Shown here: positions 1-8,400 of the stretch, in pieces | How positions within the stretch are numbered: position 1 is the stretch's first letter | Layout: every line of letters starts with the position of its first letter | Source: CAZNYG01 sp964577205 | GTDB lineage: Bacteria > Elusimicrobiota > Endomicrobiia > Endomicrobiales > CAIRNS01 | Direction: 5' to 3' | Assembly: GCA_964577205.1 (NCBI GenBank) | Contig: CAZNYG010000023.1 | Coordinates: 1-28,634, forward strand | DNA: 28,634 bases | Translations under genes and position numbers: made by a program | The notes under the pieces: model-generated | What the model saw: only the letters and a program-made list of their open reading frames with translations | The model's database searches: none | What the model was told of the DNA's origin: nothing

Positions 1-1335
1 CGCGAACATGAATTCGACCTCGGTGGTAAGCTCGCCGTTGACGAACGCCTCGCCCCTGACCTTGCCGCCTTTTTCCCGGGCGCGCAGCACGTCGATCCGC
101 AGTTCCAGCACATCGCCGGGAACGACGGTTTTGCGGAACTTGACGCCGTCTATCGCCATGAAATACGCCAGCTTGTCGCGCATCTCGGGTTTCGAAAGCA
201 TCAGCACGCAGGACGTCTGAGCCATGGCCTCTACTATAAGCACCCCCGGCATGATCGGCTGTCCGGGAAAATGGCCCTGGAAAAATCCTTCGTTGCCGCT
301 TACGCATTTATAACCGACCGCCGATTTAGATTCTTCCGTGATCGTCACCCTGTCGATCATCAGGAACGGATAACGGTGGGGTATTACCTTCTGGATAGCC
401 CTGATATCGTACGTCTTCCCCTGTGTCGCTGCGGCTGGTGTCATGGGTATTGCCTCCGGTGTTTGTTTTGTGGTGGAAGAGGACGTCGCTTTGTTTTGTT
501 TTTCTGATGCGGCAAGAAGCGCCTTTATGAAATTGACGTTGTGGTTGTGCCCGCAGCGCTCGGCAACGATGCGCGCTTTCAGCGGTTTCCCTATAAGGTA
601 AAGATCGCCCATGAGGTCGAGCAGTTTGTGGCGCACGAACTCGTCCGGGAAGCGCAGCGGATCGCTGTTATGAATGCCCGCGAGCCCCACGACGATCGCG
701 TTGGTCAGGTCCCCTCCGCGCGCGAGGCCCCGGTTCTTGAGGGCTTCGATCTCGTAATCAAAGCAGAAGGTCCGGGCGGGAGCGATCTCTTTAATGAATG
801 TTTCCTTGGTTATGGTGAACCGGGCATGCTGACTGGAAAGGAAAGGATGGTCGTAGGCGACCGTGCAGTCGACGATGAACGAATCCGACGGATACGCGGT
901 TATCTTCGTCTGCCCCGCTTCATACGTAACCGGCTCTTTCAATGTTATGAAGGAACGTTCGACTTCCTGTTCAACGATCCCCGCGTCCGAGAGGACATTC
1001 GCGAACGGCAGAGCGCTGCCGTCCAGGACCGGCGGTTCATTATTGGTCAGGGTTATTTCAAGATTGTCGATGCCCAGGGCTGAACAGGCGGCCATGATGT
1101 GCTCGATAGTATGGACGCATTCCGGTGGGGTCCCGATCGTTGTGCCGCGTATCGAGGTGCCCGGCACCTGATCGTAGCGCGCCGGCAGCACCGGCCTGGA
1201 CGGGAGGTCGACGCGGGTGAAAGTGATCCCGTGGCCCGCCTGCGCGGGTTTGAAAGAAACAACGCTGGTGTTCCCGGTGTGAAGCCCGATCCCCCTGCAA
1301 TTAGTCTCTCTGGCAATAGTTCTCTGTCTTTCCAT
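1..1335 (-). CDS. lpxC/fabZ: Bifunctional LpxC-FabZ fusion (UDP-3-O-acyl-GlcNAc deacetylase / 3-hydroxyacyl-ACP dehydratase), 3' end cut by window
   Basis: The frame is open from an ATG at 1335 to the window edge (445 codons) with no stop. Residues 1-275 are LpxC, the zinc-dependent committed step of lipid A synthesis. They show the zinc-ligand contexts TIEHIMAA (His79) and RHKLLDLMGDL (His236, Asp240), and the catalytic His263 in CGHNHN. A Ser/Thr/Ala/Pro-rich linker (about 276-307) leads into FabZ (about 308-445). FabZ shows IPHRYPFLMIDRV (His320), GHFPGQPIMPGVLIVEAMAQ (Glu369) and a hot-dog fold pattern; it dehydrates 3-hydroxyacyl-ACP in fatty acid synthesis. Only a handful of C-terminal residues should be missing. 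LpxC and FabZ use the same class of 3-hydroxyacyl chains, so fusion ties their stoichiometry; such fusions are known in Bacteroidetes and some other phyla. The gene starts 28 bp after lpxD, with GGAG about 12 nt upstream of the ATG. Confidence 0.96.
   Translation of the reverse strand, partial: MERQRTIARETNCRGIGLHTGNTSVVSFKPAQAGHGITFTRVDLPSRPVLPARYDQVPGTSIRGTTIGTPPECVHTIEHIMAACSALGIDNLEITLTNNEPPVLDGSALPFANVLSDAGIVEQEVERSFITLKEPVTYEAGQTKITAYPSDSFIVDCTVAYDHPFLSSQHARFTITKETFIKEIAPARTFCFDYEIEALKNRGLARGGDLTNAIVVGLAGIHNSDPLRFPDEFVRHKLLDLMGDLYLIGKPLKARIVAERCGHNHNVNFIKALLAASEKQNKATSSSTTKQTPEAIPMTPAAATQGKTYDIRAIQKVIPHRYPFLMIDRVTITEESKSAVGYKCVSGNEGFFQGHFPGQPIMPGVLIVEAMAQTSCVLMLSKPEMRDKLAYFMAIDGVKFRKTVVPGDVLELRIDVLRAREKGGKVRGEAFVNGELTTEVEFMFA
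442..457 (-). promoter_or_regulatory. Possible internal ribosome binding site and ATG for a separate FabZ
   Basis: In the linker between the LpxC and FabZ domains, GGAGG (453-457) stands 8 nt before an in-frame ATG (442-444, codon 298 of the fusion). This is a textbook Shine-Dalgarno spacing. A protein started here would begin MTPAAATQGKTYDIRAI and carry the whole FabZ domain. It may be chance, because GGA GGC simply encodes part of the linker's neighbouring codons, but the placement exactly at the domain junction is suggestive. Confidence 0.35.
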
Positions 1336-1363
1336 GTTATACCGTTTCTCCGATCTCAGGTTG

Positions 1364-2374
1364 CTATTCCGATCTTTTCTCGTTCCTGAACCAGGCGTAG
1401 ATCTCGGGGAGCCGCCTGATCAACGCTTCGATCTTCAGCGCTTCGCGGTGGGGCCGCGCCGGATACCCCGAAACCGTCTCTCCGGGCTTGACGGGCCCCA
1501 TGACGCCGGCGCGGGCCGCGACCGTCGCTCCGTCACCAATGTCTATGTGGCCTACCGTGCCGGACTGGCCGGCAAAGGTGACGAAATTGCCGACGCGGGC
1601 GGAACCGGCGATGCCAGCCTGCGCGACGATGAAGCAGTGTTCTCCGATACGGACGTTATGGGCGATCTGCACCAGATTGTCGATCTTCGTGCCTTTGCCT
1701 ATCGTCGTGGCGCCGGTCGTCGCCCTGTCGACAGTAGTATTGGACCCTATTTCCACGTCGTCGCCGATGATGACCGTGCCTATCTGAGGTATTTTATAAT
1801 GGCCCTGCCGTCCCGGGACGAACCCGAAACCGTCCGATCCGAGGACGGCCCCGGAATGCAGTATGACGCGAGAGCCGACACGCACATTCTCGCGGACAGT
1901 GACTGACGGGTAGAGAAGGCACTGTTCTCCGATAACGGAAGAATTCCCGATGTAGCAGTGCGGCATGATGGTCGTGCCCGGGCCGATGACGGCTCCATGC
2001 TCGATGACTGCGCAGGCGCCTATGGCGACATCTTTTCCGAGAGTGACATTTCCGGCGATTACGGCCGAGGGATGGATACCGCGCGGACGCGCCGACGCGC
2101 GTTCCCTTTCAATGACGCCGAGTACCTGAGCGAACGCGAGCTGCGGGTTCTTTACTCTGATGACAGGCCTGTTCTGGGCGGGCGTGGATTCCGGAACGAA
2201 AATAATTCCCGCGCGCGAAGAGGCGACGCGGTCGGCATATTTCGGGTTCCCGAGGAAAGATATGTCCATCGGGCCGGCTTCTTCAATGCCTGCCGCACCG
2301 GAAAGGTGCCCGGAAAAAACGCCTTCCAGTGTCCCTCCGGCCAGCTGGGCGGCCTCCTGCGCGGTTAAATGCAT
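1364..2374 (-). CDS. lpxD: UDP-3-O-(3-hydroxyacyl)glucosamine N-acyltransferase LpxD
   Basis: This 336-residue protein has the normal LpxD length. It transfers a 3-hydroxyacyl chain from ACP to the amine of UDP-3-O-acyl-glucosamine, the step directly after LpxC. Residues 1-100 match the N-terminal uridine-binding domain (PMDISFLGNPKYADRV). From about 100 to 300 there is a left-handed beta-helix of hexapeptide repeats, with GSDGFGF at 179-185 and the catalytic histidine in QIAHN (His239). The C-terminal helix (REALKIEALIRRLPEIY) is typical of the trimer's ACP-binding end. Only 2 bp separate it from the skp stop upstream, so co-translation is likely. Nothing in the sequence looks degraded. Confidence 0.97.
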   Translation of the reverse strand: MHLTAQEAAQLAGGTLEGVFSGHLSGAAGIEEAGPMDISFLGNPKYADRVASSRAGIIFVPESTPAQNRPVIRVKNPQLAFAQVLGVIERERASARPRGIHPSAVIAGNVTLGKDVAIGACAVIEHGAVIGPGTTIMPHCYIGNSSVIGEQCLLYPSVTVRENVRVGSRVILHSGAVLGSDGFGFVPGRQGHYKIPQIGTVIIGDDVEIGSNTTVDRATTGATTIGKGTKIDNLVQIAHNVRIGEHCFIVAQAGIAGSARVGNFVTFAGQSGTVGHIDIGDGATVAARAGVMGPVKPGETVSGYPARPHREALKIEALIRRLPEIYAWFRNEKRSE

Positions 2375-2376
2375 GA

Positions 2377-3105
2377 TCAGCGGCCTTTCAGGCGTTCCAG
2401 CACTTTTTCGGTCACGTCGCGGACCGTGCTGCCGTAAAGGATATTGTTCTTGTCGAAGACGACCGTGATGCCTTCTTCCCTGGCGATCTTTTCAAGAATA
2501 TGATAAATGTCCGCCATGACGTCAGAGGTCTGTTTTTCTTCAAGGCTGACAAGGCCTTCCTTGTCTTTCTGCACGCGCGCTTCAAGGTCCGATCTCATGG
2601 ACGCGAGGTTCTTTTTCATCAGCTCGAGTTCCGATTCACCGGCCTTGAGAGCGGTTTCCTTTTCGGCAATGATCTCGGGCGCCGCGCCGCCGGCGGCTTC
2701 CGGAAAGATCGTCTGTGCGGTGGTGGATGGAGTAAGGGGCGCGGAAACGGCGCGCGAACGGAGAGATTCGATCTCCGACCGTTCCCCTTCGATGATCGTA
2801 GTTGAAGAGACGATCATGCTTTCGGCGTCCGTTATGGCACGGCGCATCCCGTCAATTTCCCTGCGGCGTTTTTCCACTTCCTGTTTGAACTCTTCGCGGG
2901 AACGCTGCGTCAGCGGGTGTTCCCGGAAGACGCGGTCTATGTCGACATATCCGACGGCGCCCGTCATGCCCTGCGCCGTTTCGGAAGAGGCTGCGACGTT
3001 CACCGTAGCCGCGCCCAGCGGTATTTCCACGGCGCCGGCGGCGCATCCAAGGGCCGACGCCCCCGTGATCGCGAGATAAATAATGGCCGATCTCTTGAGT
3101 TTCAT
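2377..3105 (-). CDS. skp: OmpH/Skp-family periplasmic chaperone
   Basis: A 242-residue protein with an N-terminal signal sequence (hydrophobic residues 7-20, basic start MKLKR). The OmpH fold begins at GYVDIDRVFREHP (about 52-64), followed by two long charged coiled-coil stretches (about 65-118 and 147-200). It closes with the conserved end ITVVFDKNNILYGS...DVTEKVLERL. Skp trimers hold unfolded outer-membrane proteins in the periplasm and hand them to BamA, whose gene ends 8 bp upstream. A good ribosome site (AAGGGGA) precedes the ATG. The protein is longer than the usual ~160-residue Skp because of an N-terminal extension and a Pro/Ala/Thr-rich loop (about 119-146) at the expected tip of the coiled coil. 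ALGC at 18-21 resembles, but does not match, a lipobox. Confidence 0.92.
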   Translation of the reverse strand: MKLKRSAIIYLAITGASALGCAAGAVEIPLGAATVNVAASSETAQGMTGAVGYVDIDRVFREHPLTQRSREEFKQEVEKRRREIDGMRRAITDAESMIVSSTTIIEGERSEIESLRSRAVSAPLTPSTTAQTIFPEAAGGAAPEIIAEKETALKAGESELELMKKNLASMRSDLEARVQKDKEGLVSLEEKQTSDVMADIYHILEKIAREEGITVVFDKNNILYGSTVRDVTEKVLERLKGR

Positions 3106-3113
3106 GATTCCCC

Positions 3114-5375
3114 TTAAAACATATTGCCTATGGTGAAATAGAACTGGCTAAGGTCTTCTCCCGGCTTATGATTTAATCCGTATCCCCAGTCAAGCCGCAG
3201 AGGGAAGACCGGAGTGGTGAACCGTATGCCGAAGCCGACGCCCACCTTCATGTCGGTTTCTCCTTCGCCGACGGTGAAACGGAAATCCTGCGGATCAAGC
3301 CACGATCCGCCCATGTCCGCGAAGAAAGCGCCCTGAAGTATGGTCCGCTTGCGCTCCTGCACGATCGGGAACTTGTATTCCGCGTTAAAGACGGCCATCA
3401 TCTTTCCGCCGCGGTCGGGGCCTATTTCGTCCCGGTACGCGTAACCGCGCACCGTATCGGCGCCGCCCACGTAGAAACGTTCCCACGATTTCACGTCGTC
3501 CGAAGGCGCGAAATTCTGTACCAGCCCGGCCGTCCCGTTCAGTGAGAACACGAATTTCCAGAAAGTCGGGAAGAACCAGGAAGTACGGACGATCGGTTTG
3601 ACGAAGTTTTCCGTGCCTCCCAGAGGGCCGCCCGCGAGCTGGACTGAAAGCGACTGGCGGTTCCCCCGCGACGCGTCGAAGATGTTGTCGCGGGTATCGC
3701 GGACTATCTGTGAAGAGAGGCTGGAAGTGATACCGTTGGAAAGGATGTTCGCGTTGGCCTGTTCGGCCTGGATGGCGGCCAGGACGGTCTGATCAATATC
3801 GTAGATCTCGACCTGCTCGTAGCTGTAGGTGAACTGCAGGCTCAGAATATCGCTGAGGCGGGGGCCGAAACTTGCCGATCCGCCTTTCCTCGCTTCATGG
3901 TACGCGCTGGTGACGCTGCCGTAATCGCGCAGGCGGTCGGTATTGAAGGCGCTGAGCCCGAAGCTCATGGGGCGGTCCAGGAACCAGGGTTCGGTCCAGG
4001 ATATCTCGTAGTTCTGCTTGCGCGCTCCGAACTCCCAGGTCAGGTTCAGCCGCTGAGCCCGGCCGAAAAGGTTGATGTGCTGCACCTGCAGGGTGCCGAC
4101 GAACTGATCGACCGAGGAATACCCCGCCCCGGCGGAAAGCATGCCCGGTTTCCCCTCGGTTACGTTAAGACCGAGGTCCATGACATCGGGCTTTTCGGTC
4201 GGCATTATCTGGGGTTCCACGGCATCGATGAAACCGAGGTTGTAAATTTTTTCAAGGCTGCGCCGCACCTTGGCGGCCGAGAACACGTCGCCTTCCTTCA
4301 GGGTGATCTCCCGGCGGATGACTTTTTCTTTGGTCGAAACAAGGCCGTCGATAAAGACGTTGCCCATGTAAACGATCGCGTCCTCGGCGATGGTGAAGGT
4401 TATGTCCATGATCCCTTTCTGCGGATCTTCATCGTACTGTGGCTCTACCTGCGCGTGCAGATAGCCTCTGTCTGAATACATTTCCAGCATTGACTGGCGG
4501 CTTTCCTGAAGCCGTTCATCATTGAATATCTCACCGGACTTGATGGCCATGGGCTTGCGGAGTTCCTGTTCGCCGAACACCGTGTTGCCCGCGAAACCGA
4601 TCGTTCCGATCTTGTACCGGGGGCCTTCATTAACGGTTACGATAACGACCATCCGTGTTCGTTCGGCGTTGTATTCGATCTCCGGCTCGCTGACCTTGAC
4701 GTTGTTATACCCGTTGTTCTTGTAGAACTTTTCGATCTCCCTGCGGTCTTCCTGCAGGGTTTCTTCCTTGTAGACCTTGCTGCGGCGGGTCTTCATCAGC
4801 TTGCGGACCTTTTTCGGCTTGAAAGAGTTGACGCCTTCGAGAATGACGTCTCCGATAAGAATGCGGTTCCCTTCCGTGATAAGGAAGGACACCGTCATCT
4901 GGTTCGTAGCTTCGTCAACGGTAGGATACACCTCCAGTTTCATGTCCGCGTATCCCTTGTCCCCGTAAAGAGTGGCGATCTTTGTTTTCGACTCTTCCAT
5001 TTTTGAAAGATCGTAGTATTCCTTCTCCTTGAGAAGCATCTCGTCCTTGATCCTTCCCTGAGAGAACTTCTTGTTCCCCTTGACGGCTATTTTCTTAATG
5101 AAAGGCTTTTCCATGACCTTGAACGTGATGCGCCAGGTCGACGAATCGACCGTCACCTCTGCGTTGTCAAAGTACCCGAGGCCCAGGATGTTCTGGATAT
5201 CGCCGGTCACGATATCTTCGGAGTACTGTTTGCCCGTCCTGGTCTTCAGCTGGCCGCGCACCGCTTTTTCCTTTACGTTCTTGAGCCCTTCAATGGAGAC
5301 CGACGCGACCTTCTGTCCGAAAACGGGCAACGACGCCGCCAGAAAGACCAGTAAAACCGTTACAGTGCGTTTCAT
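3114..5375 (-). CDS. bamA: Outer membrane protein assembly factor BamA (Omp85)
   Basis: BamA is the central beta-barrel of the BAM machine that folds outer-membrane proteins. The chosen start (ATG at 5375, 753 residues) gives a clean signal peptide (MKRTVTVLLVFLAASLPVFG) with GAGG about 10 nt upstream. The frame remains open to 5474, but those extra residues do not look like a protein start. Five POTRA-like repeats can be followed from about 22 to 415 (for example VSIEGLKNVKEKAV and IAVKGNKKFSQGRI). The C-terminal barrel follows, with the Omp85 signature VRGY at 642-645 and a terminal beta-signal ending FTIGNMF. The gene follows tamB after 95 bp and precedes skp by 8 bp. It has its own consensus promoter in the tamB-bamA gap. 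Confidence 0.97.
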   Translation of the reverse strand: MKRTVTVLLVFLAASLPVFGQKVASVSIEGLKNVKEKAVRGQLKTRTGKQYSEDIVTGDIQNILGLGYFDNAEVTVDSSTWRITFKVMEKPFIKKIAVKGNKKFSQGRIKDEMLLKEKEYYDLSKMEESKTKIATLYGDKGYADMKLEVYPTVDEATNQMTVSFLITEGNRILIGDVILEGVNSFKPKKVRKLMKTRRSKVYKEETLQEDRREIEKFYKNNGYNNVKVSEPEIEYNAERTRMVVIVTVNEGPRYKIGTIGFAGNTVFGEQELRKPMAIKSGEIFNDERLQESRQSMLEMYSDRGYLHAQVEPQYDEDPQKGIMDITFTIAEDAIVYMGNVFIDGLVSTKEKVIRREITLKEGDVFSAAKVRRSLEKIYNLGFIDAVEPQIMPTEKPDVMDLGLNVTEGKPGMLSAGAGYSSVDQFVGTLQVQHINLFGRAQRLNLTWEFGARKQNYEISWTEPWFLDRPMSFGLSAFNTDRLRDYGSVTSAYHEARKGGSASFGPRLSDILSLQFTYSYEQVEIYDIDQTVLAAIQAEQANANILSNGITSSLSSQIVRDTRDNIFDASRGNRQSLSVQLAGGPLGGTENFVKPIVRTSWFFPTFWKFVFSLNGTAGLVQNFAPSDDVKSWERFYVGGADTVRGYAYRDEIGPDRGGKMMAVFNAEYKFPIVQERKRTILQGAFFADMGGSWLDPQDFRFTVGEGETDMKVGVGFGIRFTTPVFPLRLDWGYGLNHKPGEDLSQFYFTIGNMF

Positions 5376-5417
5376 GCTGTTTTTGCCTCTATTATGAAAG
5401 TGTCGTGAATTCGAAAT

Positions 5418-5446
5418 ATTATAGTAAAAAAATGGTAAAGAATCAA
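5418..5446 (-). promoter_or_regulatory. Sigma-70-type promoter for bamA
   Basis: On the minus strand, TTGATT (5441-5446), 17 bp of spacer and a perfect TATAAT (5418-5423) lie in the AT-rich 95-bp gap between tamB and bamA. The predicted transcript would start near 5411, about 35 nt before the bamA ATG. This would allow bamA-skp-lpxD-lpxC/fabZ to be expressed independently of tamB. Confidence 0.75.
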
Positions 5447-5470
5447 AAACGCGTGGAGGGACGGAGGCGG

Positions 5471-8400
5471 TCATTTTGCCGGCGTTTTCTTTTTCCTGCG
5501 GCGGGAAAGATCGAAGCGTAACTGCTGTTCAAGGGTGATGCGGCGGTCGTACTGGCGGAAAGGGTTTTTGCTGGTATCCAGCTCATAGGATCCGCGCACG
5601 AAAAGTCCGCGGTTCAGCCGGTAGGACAGTTCCAGCTCATGGCGGAGGTCCAGTTTGTTCTGCAGCTGGTCGAAGGTCATCGAATAACCGAACAGCATCT
5701 GAGTGGTGAGATACTTCTCGAGCGAGTATCTGGTGCCGTACAGCAGTTCTGTCAGCGTGGGGCTTCCCGGATTGAGCGGCTTGATCGGTTCCTGCGATAC
5801 GTATTTGACCCTGAACGTGTCGACCAGGCCGCTTTTCCTCAGCAGCGTGCGGGCCAGCGGCGTTGTCAGCGTGGAGTCAAAAAGGCGAATGAGCTGCTGG
5901 CGCAGCATGTAATCGCGGTCGATGGAAGAATAGCGTTCGGGATTGATGCCGGTCGCGCGGGCAAGGGCCTGCTCAGGGGTAAGGTCCGGATCCCCTTTCG
6001 AAACGAAACGGGGAGTGATCTTTCCGATCTCGGATTTATCGATGAACATCTGGATGGTGTCCGTCTGCCCGGGCATCTTGCTTTCGTAAATGTCCGTTGA
6101 CGCTTCCCCTTCGAGGTAAGCGGTATCCTTGACGATCTCAAGGTGAGCCTGTTTGATCTGGAATTCCGTGCCCAGATAGTTGATCGTTCCGCGCATCGCT
6201 TCGACTTTGCCGTGGACCCAGGGTACAAGGCCGCGCCCTGTCAGGCGTATGCCTCCCTGTATCATGACGCTGACCAGCTCGTTGTCATACCAGGTGTTCT
6301 TCCCCGATCGCAGTTCAAGGTCCCAGGACATTTTAGGCCATATGGGGTCGAGGATGCTGTCCCCTTCGCCGGGCTTCGCGAGGGAAGGGTAGGTGAACCT
6401 GCTGTTCTCCAGCTCGATCCATCCGGCAAGGACGGGATGGGAAGCGGGGCCGGAGAAAGTGATATCAACCCGGGGTTCACCGTGTGAAAGATTGGAGATG
6501 ATGTCCCAGTCCTGCGTTTTAATGAGGGCCGAGGGGATCGGCAGTTCGGGGACCGAGACGGCTATACCCTTGCGGCCTTCGGTCTTGAAGGAAAGGTTGT
6601 AACGGGACGGCACAAAGCCGTCGAACCCGATGGTACCGGAGACGTTCAGCCTTCCGGGGCCGATCTTTCCGGAAAGCTCCCGGACCTCGAGGTCGGTATC
6701 CTTCCAGAGAAGATCGGCGTCCATGCCGCTGATGCGTGAAAAATACCGGCGGCCGGACAGTTCTCCTCCGCTGACCCTGATGAAACCGTTGGTCAGCGGG
6801 CGGGCAAGCGTTCCGGTGACATGCGCCTGAGCGTTCACCTTGCCGGCGCCGGAACGTATGTCGCCGGTCAGGAAAGTCAGCAGGTCGAGCGTTCCCTGTT
6901 CCAGCCGGAACGAGAGGTCGATGGGATGGCCGAGCACCCGTTTTCTGATGTCCCGGGTAAGATAGAAAGGCGCGGTGCCGCTCGCGACGGCGGAATATTT
7001 GTTCTTCCTGGTCATTCGGGCCTCTTCCAAAACAAGATCGTCACCGCGCGCGGTACCTCTTATACTCAGCATGTCGAACGGGAGATCTCCGATGCTTCCG
7101 TTCGTTACCGACAGCGAAACGCCCAGGTCTGGAGCGTTCACTGAACCGCGCCCCGTTATATCGGCGTCTATGTCCCCGGTAAGGGAGACCGGAAGATCGA
7201 ATATCTCGCCCAGCGCTCCGGCGTCCGCTTTGCGCGCTGATATTCTGACGTCCCACTTCTTCGATCCGATGGTCCCGCGCGCTTCCACCCTCCGGCCTTC
7301 CCGCGAAAGAACAATGTCGCGCAGCGCGACCGAGCCCTGTTGATCGAGATCGGCCGCTCCGGTGAGGGAGAGCGGCTGGCCCTTCACCGGTTCCAAAGTA
7401 AGGGTTTTGCAGCGGTATCTCAGGCCGATGGACGCGGTCACCGCGTGGTATTGATTGATCCAGAAATTATCGGTGGTAAGGGTTCCCCAGACCACGGGCT
7501 CCCGGTCTTTGCCGTTCTTCCAGGAACCTGCGAAAGAAAGGGCTCCGAAAAGAACGGCCGGCCCGGTGTTGATGTTCCTCCAGTCGGTTTTAACGTAAAA
7601 TGTCCTTTTCCTGAAATCAACGGAACTTCCTCCGGCGACGCGGAATTCCGCGTCCTTCAGCCTGGCCGAGAACGAATCGACCGCGGCGCTTGACGCGCTC
7701 AGCGTGAAACGGGAAGCAAGGTCGTTCACCGCCAGCGAGCCGGCGCGTATGCCGTTACCGGTGATGTCGGCCGTTAACCGCGGGTCTTTCAGCGTCCCCC
7801 GCGCATCGACCGTGCCGGACAGGGTTCCCTTGAAATCGTCTTTGCCCGCGCCGGCCGCCTGCAGTACGGTTAGGGGCACATCCTTGACGGAAGCGGCGGC
7901 CGAAAGTTTCGGCCAAATAGACCCGTTCACTATGACAGTGCCTGCTCCGACGGAAAGCGTGGTGCGGGGTGTCGAAATGGCGTTCCTGTTCAAAAACAGC
8001 GTCCCGGAGGCTTTTCCCGGCACGCCGCGGTAATAAAGGTCTTCCGCCGAGTAGTCGTAAAGGATTGACGGGCGGGACAGATCTCCACGGATGCTCAGTT
8101 TTCCCGAAAGGTCTCCTTTGGCCTGATCGGTCAGATTTTCAACAGGGACACCGCTGAGGAAGATCTCTCCGTCAAGAACACGGGTGTTTCGCGCGAAGGA
8201 GACGTTCCCGCGGGCCATGCGGTCCCATTTGAATCCCTGTATCTCCAGGCGGTCACTGTCGGCGTTCAGGGGGATGGCCAGCTCTTTCGCGGCCCAGGGG
8301 CCCCAGGCGAGATCCTTTCCATTCAGTCTCACTGCGAAGTTCGACAGGCCTTTGAACAGTGTTCCGGTAAGAGCGGCGGCGCCGCTGGCGGGACGGCCGT

